Assembly (NCBI GenBank): GCA_902493545.1 | Contig: CABUQI010000007.1 | Coordinates: forward strand, 1 to 25,376 | From: an uncultured Collinsella sp. | GTDB taxonomy: Bacteria; Actinomycetota; Coriobacteriia; Coriobacteriales; Coriobacteriaceae | Length of the DNA: 25,376 nucleotides | Reading direction: 5' to 3' | Shown here: in pieces, positions 1 through 8,232 of the stretch | How the letters are laid out: the number at the start of each line of letters is the position of its first letter | Numbering within the stretch: position 1 is the stretch's first letter | Notes under the pieces: generated by a model | Told to the model about the DNA's origin: nothing | The model's input: the letters and a program-made list of their open reading frames with translations, nothing else | Database searches by the model: none | Position numbers and translations under genes: made by a program

Positions 1-541
1 CCTTGGCGACGATCATCGAGACCAGATCCTGCGGGCTCGTGACGATGACGATGCCGTCGACGGGCAGTGACTGGAAGACGGTGAGAGCGACATCGCCTGT
101 TCCCGGAGGCATGTCGACCAGCAGGTAGTCGATGGGGCCCCACGAGGTCTCGCTCCAGAACTGCCTAATGGCGCCTGCGATGACCGGACCGCGCCAAAGG
201 ACGGGGTCGGTCTCGTTTTGGAGCAGCAGGTTGGAGCTCATGACCTTGACGCCGTGCTCGGAGATTTCGGGCAGCATGAGGTTGCCAAGGGCATGGACGT
301 GGCGTCCGCTCATGCCGAACATCTTGGGGATAGAGGGACCGGTGATGTCGGCATCGAGGACGCCGACCTTGTGGCCGTGACGGGCAAGCTCGGTGGCGAT
401 GGCACCGGTGACAAACGACTTGCCGACACCGCCCTTGCCGGAAAGCACGGCGATGACGCGTTTGACCTCGGACAGCGTGTTCTCCTCAAATTGCGACGGC
501 GACGTTTGTCCGCCGGCGGCCTGTGCGTGCTCGCAACCCAT
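1..541 (-). CDS. mrp: Mrp/NBP35-family P-loop ATPase, 3' end cut by window edge
   Basis: This is a cytoplasmic deviant-Walker ATPase of the Mrp/NBP35/ApbC family, whose members bind and transfer Fe-S clusters. The visible 180 residues start MGCEHAQAAGG. They contain the P-loop GKGGVGKS at residues 35-42, a following DADITGPS segment, the family pattern MFGM, and the Walker B-like DMPPGTGDVALT. No N-terminal DUF59 domain precedes the P-loop, so this is the short form. The start at 541 is supported by AAAGGAG about seven bases upstream. The C-terminal part, including any CxxC cluster-binding motif, lies outside the window. The gene follows the LTA-synthase-like gene on the same strand after a 145-bp gap. 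Family assignment is firm; the target protein is not known. Confidence 0.9.
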   Translation of the reverse strand, partial: MGCEHAQAAGGQTSPSQFEENTLSEVKRVIAVLSGKGGVGKSFVTGAIATELARHGHKVGVLDADITGPSIPKMFGMSGRHVHALGNLMLPEISEHGVKVMSSNLLLQNETDPVLWRGPVIAGAIRQFWSETSWGPIDYLLVDMPPGTGDVALTVFQSLPVDGIVIVTSPQDLVSMIVAK

Positions 542-595
542 GTATGACTCCTTTGTATATGTTGGGGCCGGAGCCCCGTGATGTGACACGAGCGT

Positions 596-626
596 CATTG
601 TACCCTCGTTTGCGAGCGGGAGTCAT
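596..626 (-). promoter_or_regulatory. Possible promoter of the Mrp-family gene
   Basis: Read on the minus strand, ATGACT at 621-626 and TACAAT at 596-601 are separated by 19 bases. TACAAT is a good -10 match; the -35 match and the spacing are weak. It lies about 55 bases upstream of the start codon. A small GGGGC/GCCCC hairpin lies between it and the ribosome binding site. Identified by eye only. Confidence 0.3.
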
Positions 627-686
627 TTGCGATGCATTTGGGCCGAGCGTGCTTGCAATACGATGGGTCCAAGCGAATGGGCGGGC

Positions 687-2840
687 TTACTGAACTTTGC
701 TAGCGAACTCGAGGTATTGCATGCGCTGCAGCTTGTCGATCGTCGAGGCGTATGGGCTGTCTTCAGATTCCAAGTCGTAGCGCAGCCCGTCGGCACCAAG
801 GTAGCCGGCGACATTGATGGTGGGCACATCTGACCTTGTTGCAAGCAGAGCCTTTTGATAGTCGGTGAGCGGGGCGCCGATCTTATTAAGGGTAATGGCT
901 GCAATCTCGTTTGCCCCGATGGTGTCGTAGACGTTGAGCTCGGTATTGCCGGCGATTTCATAGTTAGCCCAGACAAAATATGTCGACTGATAGATACGGA
1001 AAGCGTGGCTTGCCGTATCTTCCTGGGGGTACAGCTCGTCGTTGAGAGTCGTTGCGGCGCTCGGCTGATGGTCGCCAAAAAAGACAAGGACAACCGGTCT
1101 GCCGATATTGCGGAGCTCGTTGATAAAGTACTCGAGGTCCCGGTCGGATGCGTTGATGCAGGTAAGATAGGTGTTGAGCGCGCTATTGGCACCCTCGCTG
1201 GCTCCCTCAACCCAATAGTTTGTCAGCTCCTCGGCGGGAACGGTGCCATAGTCGTAGCCGCCGTGATTTTGCATCGTGACGTCAAAGATGAACTGCGGGG
1301 CTTCGTCGGTTCTAAGCAGGTCGAGTATCTTGTCGTAGGTGACGTAGTCGCATACGCCGGCATGGTAATAGGACGCACCTTCGAAATCGCCGATTGAAAG
1401 AAAGTCTCCAAAGCCCAGCTGCTGATAGATTTTATCTCGATGGTAGTTGACGGGGTTTTGCGGGTGCATAGCCGTAGCGGTATACCCAAGCTCTTTAAGG
1501 TCCTTTGCCAGGCTGTTGACGCCATTCATCTGATACAGCTGATAGGGGATTTTGCCCAATCCAACAAAGGCCGTTGTCGCTCCGGTCAAAAATTCGAATT
1601 CGGAGTTCGCCGTTCCGCCACCGGCGACCGAAGCGAGCATGGTGCCGCGAACAAGTGTGTCGGGAAGCGAGTTGTAGAATGCGGGGCCGGTGTACCCGGC
1701 CGCCTGGAGCTGCTCAAAGCACGAAAGGTCGCTAAAACTCTCATTCATGACGGCAACAATCGTCGGCTTGATTTCATTGAACTGGGCAACGGCCGCCGCG
1801 CGCTGCTCGCTCGAGCCATACGTGCTGTCGTAGGTGGCGGCGAGCTCCTGCTCGATGCTCTGCGCCTCATCGGGCGTATAGTCTTCGGGCTTCTCAATGG
1901 GCAACTCGTTGACCATTTCGGTGAACGAAGTGATAAAACCCTGAGACGCATACGTGGTGATGGGCTGCCAACGGTCAAATCCAAAATTCAGTGCCTGCTC
2001 CAAGTCGATGCTGGAAAAGCCCGAGAGCCCCACAACGGTCACTAGCAGAAAAGCGCAGAGGTTAGCGGCGATTGCGGGGAAGACATGGGTGGGCGTACGG
2101 AGCTTTCTCGGTCGGATAAGCGAAAGAAGCCCCAGGGAAATCTCCAGCAGGGCTAGAGAGGTTACGATTCCGGCGGTAAAGGTAAACTCGTATCCCTCGC
2201 TCACTTCCATTGCGGTGCCAAGGGCCAAGATATCGCTTGGCAGGATGGCCTCGCCTTTAAACGTTATGACGAAGTGCTCGGCAATGCCAAGGATGCAACA
2301 GGCGACGGGCACGAGGGCCATGACGCCTCCATGACGCTGTCCCAGCAAATAAAGGGAGAGCAGAACCGTCGCGAGCAGCCCGACGGAAAACCCGAATGAG
2401 TTGGCGGGAATGCGATAGAACGTTTCGTTACAGGCAATTTCGAGTGAAACGAACGAGAGCGCTGAAACAGCGGCGATGACAAGGATGTCACGGCAAATAC
2501 AGGCAACCGTTCCCGTCGCAAGATCGGTTTGGTCGATAAGTCCCGAAACCAAGGGCTCGACAAGAAGTATGACGGCGGTAGCACCGAGCGCCGAATAAGA
2601 AAGGACCCATAGGGAATTGTCCTCATTTACGAGCAATTGATTCGTAATCCATGCAGCTACCATGCCGAGCGGGATGAGGAGCGTCGCGCACCAAAAGACG
2701 CGGGCAATGGGCGGCTTTTCATTGTGTTTGATTGAAAAATACACGCGCACGACGACGGTGGCCACGATAAGGACGGCGATGAATATGGGCAGATTGGCCA
2801 TGTCGCTCGAAGTGATTTCAAGGGGGATATCTTCGGTCAT
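687..2840 (-). CDS. LTA synthase family membrane sulfatase-fold transferase
   Basis: A 717-residue polytopic membrane protein with an extracellular alkaline-phosphatase/sulfatase-fold domain, related to LtaS and MdoB phosphoglycerol transferases. About eight hydrophobic segments fill roughly residues 15-310, and the catalytic domain follows from about residue 360. Visible landmarks are a metal-ligand glutamate (VMNESF, E367), the family motif GGGTANSEFEFLTG with likely nucleophile T410, and FFGDHQPS (D590, H591). Classical LtaS has five membrane segments, so this is a longer relative and may act on another polymer. The start at 2840 (MTEDIPLEI) was chosen because AGAGGA lies six bases upstream; an upstream in-frame ATG at 2915 would run through the predicted promoter. 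It is transcribed divergently from uvrA. Exact substrate (lipoteichoic acid, glycan or other) cannot be read from sequence. Confidence 0.85.
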   Translation of the reverse strand: MTEDIPLEITSSDMANLPIFIAVLIVATVVVRVYFSIKHNEKPPIARVFWCATLLIPLGMVAAWITNQLLVNEDNSLWVLSYSALGATAVILLVEPLVSGLIDQTDLATGTVACICRDILVIAAVSALSFVSLEIACNETFYRIPANSFGFSVGLLATVLLSLYLLGQRHGGVMALVPVACCILGIAEHFVITFKGEAILPSDILALGTAMEVSEGYEFTFTAGIVTSLALLEISLGLLSLIRPRKLRTPTHVFPAIAANLCAFLLVTVVGLSGFSSIDLEQALNFGFDRWQPITTYASQGFITSFTEMVNELPIEKPEDYTPDEAQSIEQELAATYDSTYGSSEQRAAAVAQFNEIKPTIVAVMNESFSDLSCFEQLQAAGYTGPAFYNSLPDTLVRGTMLASVAGGGTANSEFEFLTGATTAFVGLGKIPYQLYQMNGVNSLAKDLKELGYTATAMHPQNPVNYHRDKIYQQLGFGDFLSIGDFEGASYYHAGVCDYVTYDKILDLLRTDEAPQFIFDVTMQNHGGYDYGTVPAEELTNYWVEGASEGANSALNTYLTCINASDRDLEYFINELRNIGRPVVLVFFGDHQPSAATTLNDELYPQEDTASHAFRIYQSTYFVWANYEIAGNTELNVYDTIGANEIAAITLNKIGAPLTDYQKALLATRSDVPTINVAGYLGADGLRYDLESEDSPYASTIDKLQRMQYLEFASKVQ

Positions 2841-2860
2841 GGACGTTCCTCTGTTACAGC

Positions 2861-2889
2861 AAATTAAGTTCAGTAGTAGATTACTGTAA
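2861..2889 (-). promoter_or_regulatory. Predicted promoter of the LTA-synthase-like gene
   Basis: On the minus strand TTACAG (2884-2889) and TAATTT (2861-2866) are separated by exactly 17 bases. The -35 half lies inside CTGTAAC (2884-2890), which is the inverted copy of GTTACAG at 2853-2859, so the promoter is flanked by inverted repeats 24 bases apart. These could be a regulator site. The implied leader is very short. Confidence 0.4.
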
Positions 2890-2958
2890 CCTTTCCACGG
2901 CATTTCGAGAAACAAAGCACCCGATACGCAAAGCTAAAGGTCTGCGAATCTTGTATTA

Positions 2959-2972
2959 CGAACATCTGTGCG
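2959..2972 (+). promoter_or_regulatory. LexA/SOS-box-like site upstream of uvrA
   Basis: CGAACATCTGTGCG matches the Gram-positive/actinobacterial LexA operator CGAAC-N4-GTTCG at all but one position (GTG for GTT). It lies 62 bases upstream of the uvrA start and just before a possible -10 TAAACT at 2985-2990, where a bound repressor would block transcription. uvrA is a classic SOS gene, which makes the match meaningful. Confidence 0.6.
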
Positions 2973-3033
2973 CGTCGAGTGCGCTAAACTCATCGACAGT
3001 ATGATTCGATGCAATAGGAGGCAAGGAGCTTCC

Positions 3034-5913
3034 ATGTCTGATTCTTCTATCGTTATTCGCGGCGCTCGTGAGCACAACCTCCGTGATATCGATGTTTCCA
3101 TTCCGCGTGACCAACTCGTGGTCATTACCGGTCTTTCTGGCTCGGGCAAGAGTTCGCTGGCATTTGACACTATCTATGCCGAGGGCCAGCGTCGATACGT
3201 CGAGAGTCTTTCGAGCTATGCGCGCCAGTTCTTGGGCCAGATGGACAAACCCGACTTGGATTCAATCGACGGCCTTTCGCCGGCGGTGTCGATCGACCAA
3301 AAGACGACGTCTAAAAACCCTCGCTCGACGGTTGGCACCGTAACCGAGATTTATGACTATCTGCGCCTGCTGTTCGCCCGTGTGGGCACCCCGCACTGTC
3401 CCGAATGCGGCCGCGTCATTGAGCGCCAGACGACCGACCAGGTTGCCGACAAAGTCTTGGCGGCGGGGGAGGGTCGCCGCGCGTTTGTGCTGGCACCGGT
3501 GGTGCGCGGGCGAAAAGGCGAGTACACCAAACTGTTTGAGGACCTTCGCGCCGAGGGCTTTAGCCGCGTGCGTGTCGACGGCGAAGTGCGCTCGCTCGAT
3601 GATCCGATCGATCTGGACAAGAAGTTCAAACACGATATCGAGGTCGTAGTCGACCGCATCGTGATCCGTGAGAATTCTCTGGGCCGTATCGCCGAGTCTG
3701 TTGAACAGGCGACTGCCTTGGCGCACGGTAATGTGAACGTATACATGCTGCCCGATCGCGATGCTCCCGAGGGGACCGAGGGCGAGCTACTGGAGTATTC
3801 GTTGGCTCTGGCATGCCCGGAGCACGGGCACTCCATCGACGACCTACAACCCCGCGACTTTTCGTTCAACGCTCCCTATGGCGCATGTCCTGAGTGCGAC
3901 GGCCTGGGCTTTAAGAAAACCGTTGATGCCGAGGCGCTGATTGAGGATCCCTCGAAGTCCATTGCCGACGGAGTCTTTGGTAGCCTGTTTGGCAATTCGA
4001 ACTACTATCCGCAGATTTTTGCTGCGGTCTGCAAACACTTTAAGGTGAGCGCCGATACGCCGTGGGGGGACTTGCCCCCTCGCGTGCGTCGTGCGTTTTT
4101 GGATGGCATGGGCGACACGAAGATTTCGGTCGACTATCAAAAGCTCGATGGGCGTCGCAGCCAGTGGGATACCAAGTTTTCGGGCGTTCGCAACATCCTG
4201 TACGAACGCTATACCGAGACGACGAACGAGAACACCAAGGCGCGCCTGGAGAAGTACATTCGCGAGGAGCCGTGCTCGAGCTGTCACGGTGCTCGCCTGC
4301 GTCCCGAGATGCTTGCCGTCACCGTGGGCGGCAAGTCCATTTACGAGGTTTGTTGCCTGTCGTGCCGTGAATCGCTCGAGTTTTTTGAGGGCCTGGAACT
4401 CACCGAGCGCCAACAGTTTATCGGCGGCCGTATCGTCAAGGAAATCCTGGAGCGCTTGCGTTTTCTGGTCGATGTTGGACTCGACTATCTGACGCTCGAT
4501 CGTGCCTCGGCGACGCTTTCCGGTGGCGAGGCGCAGCGTATTCGACTGGCAACGCAGATCGGCGCGGGTCTCATGGGCGTGCTCTATATTCTGGACGAGC
4601 CCTCGATCGGTCTTCATCAGCGTGACAACGAGCGCCTGATTAAGACGCTCGAGCGCCTGCGCGATATCGGCAATACCGTTATCGTTGTCGAACACGACGA
4701 GGATACAATCCGTGCCGCCGACTACGTGATCGACATGGGGCCCGGCGCCGGTGTCAACGGCGGGCACGTAGTCGCGGCGGGAACGCCTGCTGATATCATG
4801 GCGTGTCCTGAGTCGATGACGGGCGCTTACCTGACCGGCAAACGAATGATTCGGGTGCCTGATGAACGGCGCAAGCCCGGTCGCGGCTGCCTTAAAATTA
4901 CGGGCGCTCGAGCCAACAACCTCAAAAACGTTACTGCCAAGATCGAGTTTGGTACGCTTACGGTTGTTACCGGCGTGTCGGGATCGGGCAAGAGCTCCCT
5001 GGTTACCGACACCATTGCGCCTGCCCTTACGAATGCCATTCACCGCTCGGCGCGCCCTGTGGGTCCGTATAAGAAAATCGAGGGCATTGAGTGTATCGAT
5101 AAGGTTATCGATATCGACCAGTCGCCGATTGGCCGTACGCCGCGTTCCAACCCTGCTACCTATATCGGCCTGTGGGATGATCTTCGCGCACTGTTTGCGA
5201 GTACGCCGGAGTCGAAGGCGCGCGGCTACTCGCCGGGTCGTTTCTCCTTTAATGTGAGTGGCGGGCGCTGTGAGGCGTGCAAGGGCGACGGGCAGATCAA
5301 GATCGAGATGCACTTCCTTCCCGATATCTACGTTCCCTGCGAAGTTTGCGGCGGTAAACGCTACAACCGCGAGACACTCGAGGTCACCTACCGTGGCAAG
5401 ACCATCTCGGACGTGCTCGACATGAGCGTCACCGAGGCGCTGGCCTTCTTTGGGAATATCCCGCAGATTAAGCGCAAGCTCCAAACGCTGTACGATGTAG
5501 GCTTGGGCTACGTGAGCCTGGGCCAGCCCGCCACGACGCTCTCGGGCGGCGAGGCGCAGCGTGTGAAGCTCGCCAAGGAGCTTCATCGACGCCAGACGGG
5601 CAAGACGTTCTATATTTTGGACGAGCCGACGACCGGCCTTCATTTTGAGGACGTCCGCCAGCTGCTCGATGTGCTGCAGCGCTTGGTCGATGCGGGCAAC
5701 ACGGTGCTGGTGATTGAGCACAACCTTGATGTCATCAAGGTTGCCGATCGTCTGATCGATATGGGTCCCGAGGGCGGTAACGGCGGCGGAACCGTTGTGG
5801 TTTCGGGCACACCGGAGCAGGTTGCGGACTGTCCGCAGAGTTATACGGGCAAGTTTTTGGCGCCGTTGCTCAGGCGTGACCGGGAGCGTCAGGCTCAACT
5901 TGATGCTCAATAA
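3034..5913 (+). CDS. uvrA: UvrABC excision nuclease subunit A
   Basis: A 959-residue DNA damage recognition ATPase of nucleotide excision repair, near the usual family length of about 940-960. It shows two ABC modules: a P-loop GLSGSGKS at residues 33-40 and a second GVSGSGKS at 647-654, each followed by its own LSGGEAQR signature. A zinc module in the first half reads CPEH (261-264) and CPEC (285-288), a CxxH variant I associate with actinobacteria. The C-terminal zinc finger is the normal CEAC (746-749) with CEVC (769-772). The start at 3034 is supported by AAGGAG just upstream; an in-frame upstream extension to 2968 would overlap the SOS-like box and is unlikely. It stands alone, with a hairpin after its stop codon. 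Confidence 0.98.
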   Translation: MSDSSIVIRGAREHNLRDIDVSIPRDQLVVITGLSGSGKSSLAFDTIYAEGQRRYVESLSSYARQFLGQMDKPDLDSIDGLSPAVSIDQKTTSKNPRSTVGTVTEIYDYLRLLFARVGTPHCPECGRVIERQTTDQVADKVLAAGEGRRAFVLAPVVRGRKGEYTKLFEDLRAEGFSRVRVDGEVRSLDDPIDLDKKFKHDIEVVVDRIVIRENSLGRIAESVEQATALAHGNVNVYMLPDRDAPEGTEGELLEYSLALACPEHGHSIDDLQPRDFSFNAPYGACPECDGLGFKKTVDAEALIEDPSKSIADGVFGSLFGNSNYYPQIFAAVCKHFKVSADTPWGDLPPRVRRAFLDGMGDTKISVDYQKLDGRRSQWDTKFSGVRNILYERYTETTNENTKARLEKYIREEPCSSCHGARLRPEMLAVTVGGKSIYEVCCLSCRESLEFFEGLELTERQQFIGGRIVKEILERLRFLVDVGLDYLTLDRASATLSGGEAQRIRLATQIGAGLMGVLYILDEPSIGLHQRDNERLIKTLERLRDIGNTVIVVEHDEDTIRAADYVIDMGPGAGVNGGHVVAAGTPADIMACPESMTGAYLTGKRMIRVPDERRKPGRGCLKITGARANNLKNVTAKIEFGTLTVVTGVSGSGKSSLVTDTIAPALTNAIHRSARPVGPYKKIEGIECIDKVIDIDQSPIGRTPRSNPATYIGLWDDLRALFASTPESKARGYSPGRFSFNVSGGRCEACKGDGQIKIEMHFLPDIYVPCEVCGGKRYNRETLEVTYRGKTISDVLDMSVTEALAFFGNIPQIKRKLQTLYDVGLGYVSLGQPATTLSGGEAQRVKLAKELHRRQTGKTFYILDEPTTGLHFEDVRQLLDVLQRLVDAGNTVLVIEHNLDVIKVADRLIDMGPEGGNGGGTVVVSGTPEQVADCPQSYTGKFLAPLLRRDRERQAQLDAQ

Positions 5914-5933
5914 ATAGGCGATTCAGTTTATGG

Positions 5934-5964
5934 GCGCCATCGACTCCTTGTGATTCGATGGCGC
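5934..5964 (+). terminator. Hairpin after uvrA, probable weak terminator
   Basis: A perfect 10-bp inverted repeat, GCGCCATCGA and TCGATGGCGC, with an 11-base loop, starts 20 bases after the uvrA stop. It is followed only by TTGCTGTG, so the U-tract is poor. It may end transcription partially or protect the 3' end. Confidence 0.55.
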
Positions 5965-5977
5965 TTGCTGTGTCGAA

Positions 5978-6008
5978 GTGACGTATGCAGTCGAATTGGA
6001 CATATACT
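5978..6008 (+). promoter_or_regulatory. Possible promoter of the ybaK-murJ-uvrC run
   Basis: TATACT at 6003-6008 is a strong -10 match 38 bases before the ybaK start. The best -35 candidate is GTGACG at 5978-5983 with a long spacer of 19 bases. The position just after the uvrA hairpin fits a new transcription unit. Confidence 0.35.
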
Positions 6009-6045
6009 TAATCTTTACGTCCGAATGCGAGGGAAAGGATATGTC

Positions 6046-6546
6046 ATGGCAAAGGCTGTAAAGACGCCAAAAACCAATGCGATGCGCGAGCTGGAAAGCG
6101 CCGGCATTTCCTATGTTCTACATACGTACGAAGACGATGGTGATGAGTCGGTGGGCCTGGGGGTCGCGATTTCGGAGCAGCTTGGCGAGGAGCCCGGTCA
6201 AGGATTTAAGACTTTGGTCTGCGTGACACCGTCCAACGACTATGTCGTGTGCTGCATCCCTGTTGCCGACGAGCTCGATCTAAAGTCCGCCGCGCGTGCC
6301 GCGGGGGAGAAGTCCTTGGCCATGATGCATGTGAAGGATTTGCTTGCGGCGACTGGCTACGTTCGCGGCGGCTGCAGCCCGGTCGGTATGAAAAAACGCT
6401 ACCGGACGCTCATTGATGAGACATGCGTCCTTTGGGATACCATTTTTATTTCGGGAGGCAAGCGTGGTTATCAGCTCGAGCTTGCACCCGATGATTTAAT
6501 TGCATTTTGCGGGGCGACGGTTGCCGCGATTACGAGAGAGGACTGA
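6046..6546 (+). CDS. ybaK: YbaK/EbsC family Cys-tRNA(Pro) deacylase
   Basis: A 166-residue cytoplasmic editing enzyme that hydrolyses cysteine mischarged onto tRNA(Pro). Family marks are the catalytic lysine in GFKTLV (K55), the segment GYVRGGCSPVGMKKR, and the C-terminal ISGGKRGYQLELAPDDL. Length matches the free-standing YbaK family. The start at 6046 (MAKAVKTPK) has AAAGGAT a few bases upstream. The stop is followed three bases later by the murJ start, so translation of the two genes is probably coupled. Family call is secure; ybaK versus ebsC is only a naming choice. Confidence 0.93.
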   Translation: MAKAVKTPKTNAMRELESAGISYVLHTYEDDGDESVGLGVAISEQLGEEPGQGFKTLVCVTPSNDYVVCCIPVADELDLKSAARAAGEKSLAMMHVKDLLAATGYVRGGCSPVGMKKRYRTLIDETCVLWDTIFISGGKRGYQLELAPDDLIAFCGATVAAITRED

Positions 6547-6549
6547 GCG

Positions 6550-8232
6550 ATGCCGCAGGAAGAATTGAAGCGCGGAGCTCATTTTGCAAAAGGATCTGCG
6601 CCTCAGACACCCTCATCCGAAGCTTCTTCGTCGCGAGATGACACTGACGACATGGGCTCGTCGGACTACTCCACGGTTGGTCGTTCTGCCGGGCTTATGA
6701 CCATCCTGACTATCGTGTCTCGCGTCACCGGTTTTATCCGCACGTGGGCAATGGCGGCCGCTATCGGCATGTCGCTGCTCTCGTCCTCCTATCAGGTCGC
6801 CAACAACCTGCCCAATATGCTCTACGAACTCGTGATGGGCGGCATGCTCGTGACGGCGTTTTTGCCCGTGTACATGGGCGTGAGGCGTGAGCAGGGTCGC
6901 GAGGCCTCGAACGAGTACGTGGGCAACCTGCTCGGCATTCTGCTTTTAGTGCTGGGTGGCATTTCGTTGCTGGGGACCGTGTTCGCCCCGGGCTTTATCT
7001 GGACGCAATCGTTCCTTTCGGGTGACGGTGGCAGCATGGATACCGCTGCGTTCATGTTCCGTTTCTTTGCCATCCAGATTCTGTTTTATGGTTTGGGCTC
7101 GGTGTTCTCGGGCGTTCTCAACGCACACCGCGACTACTTCTGGTCGACGTTTGCCCCGGTCCTCAACAATGTGATCGTCATTGCGAGCTTTATGGGTTTT
7201 GCGCCCGTGTCCGCACAGTTTGGCGAACGTGCCGGCATCATCTTGATTGCGGCCGGTACGACCCTCGGTGTCTTTGTTCAGATGGCATGTCAGATTCCCG
7301 CGCTTGGCAAGCACGGCGTGCATCCCCATATCCATATCGACTTTAAGGACCCCGCGCTGCGCCAGACGATTGCGCTCGGTATCCCGACGCTGCTCGCCAC
7401 GGTGTGCATGTTTGTCTCGACTTCTATCACCAACGCTGCCGCGCTGGTGGTCCAGCCCGAGACGGGTCCTTCCGTCATCGCCTATGCGCGCCTGTGGTAC
7501 ACGCTGCCCTACGCGCTGATTGCCGCCTCGCTTTCGACGGCGCTCTATACCGAGCTCTCTCATGACGCACAGGAGAAGGATTACGACAGCGTTCGCACGG
7601 GCATTTCGCGTGGCGTCGCCCAGATGCTGTTCTTCCTGATTCCGTTCGCACTGTACCTGATTGTCTTCGCACGTCCGCTCAATATGATCTACTGTGCTGG
7701 CAAGTTCGATGAATCCGGCGTGGCTCTGGTGTCCGAGTACCTTGTCTACCTGGCGCTCTCGCTGCCGCTCTACGGCGTGGTCGTGTTGATGCAGAAGAGC
7801 TTCTCTGCCTTGCTCGACATGAAGCCCTATAGCCGCTATTGCCTGTATTCCGCCATCGGCCAGGCCGGCTCGGTTCTGCTGTTTGGCGTTGTGCTGGGCT
7901 TCGGTATGCCGGCAATCGCGCTTTCGTATGTCGTCGACTACGTGATCTTGGTCGGCTGTTCGCTGTGGTGGCTGCGTCGTCGCCTGCGTGGCCTTCAGGT
8001 CAAATCTATCCTACATGGCGGTTTCTTTGGCCTTTTGCTCGGTGGCCTAGGTGCTGCCGCAGGCGCCGGCGTCATGTGGGCGCTTGAACACTTTGTCGGG
8101 GCACTTGGCGGCTCGATTCTGATTACTCTTGGCTACGTTTGCGTTGCGGGTGTCGCCTCGCTTGTTGTTACCTTTGGCCTTGCCGTTGTCCTTAAGATGC
8201 CCGAGGTCTCGGCGCTGCTTCGTCGCAAGTAG
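6550..8232 (+). CDS. murJ: Lipid II flippase MurJ (MviN family)
   Basis: A 560-residue polytopic protein that flips the peptidoglycan precursor lipid II across the cytoplasmic membrane. Residues 1 to about 40 are a charged, serine-rich cytoplasmic tail. After this come the conserved first segment SRVTGFIRTWAMAAAIG and then NNLPNMLYELVMGGMLVTAFLPVY, and about 14 hydrophobic segments in total reach the C-terminus. The arginines of the central cavity in the first segment are present. The extra N-terminal tail is longer than in Gram-negative MurJ. The ATG at 6550 follows a purine-rich GAGAGAGGAC; a later in-frame ATG (MGSSDYS, near 6652) would remove most of the tail. The uvrC start directly follows its stop codon. 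Confidence 0.95.
   Translation: MPQEELKRGAHFAKGSAPQTPSSEASSSRDDTDDMGSSDYSTVGRSAGLMTILTIVSRVTGFIRTWAMAAAIGMSLLSSSYQVANNLPNMLYELVMGGMLVTAFLPVYMGVRREQGREASNEYVGNLLGILLLVLGGISLLGTVFAPGFIWTQSFLSGDGGSMDTAAFMFRFFAIQILFYGLGSVFSGVLNAHRDYFWSTFAPVLNNVIVIASFMGFAPVSAQFGERAGIILIAAGTTLGVFVQMACQIPALGKHGVHPHIHIDFKDPALRQTIALGIPTLLATVCMFVSTSITNAAALVVQPETGPSVIAYARLWYTLPYALIAASLSTALYTELSHDAQEKDYDSVRTGISRGVAQMLFFLIPFALYLIVFARPLNMIYCAGKFDESGVALVSEYLVYLALSLPLYGVVVLMQKSFSALLDMKPYSRYCLYSAIGQAGSVLLFGVVLGFGMPAIALSYVVDYVILVGCSLWWLRRRLRGLQVKSILHGGFFGLLLGGLGAAAGAGVMWALEHFVGALGGSILITLGYVCVAGVASLVVTFGLAVVLKMPEVSALLRRK

Noticed and set aside
3844..5910. 688-residue open frame antisense to uvrA
   Set aside because: It is a shadow frame caused by G/C-biased third positions in uvrA. 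It has no recognisable domain and uvrA is unmistakable.
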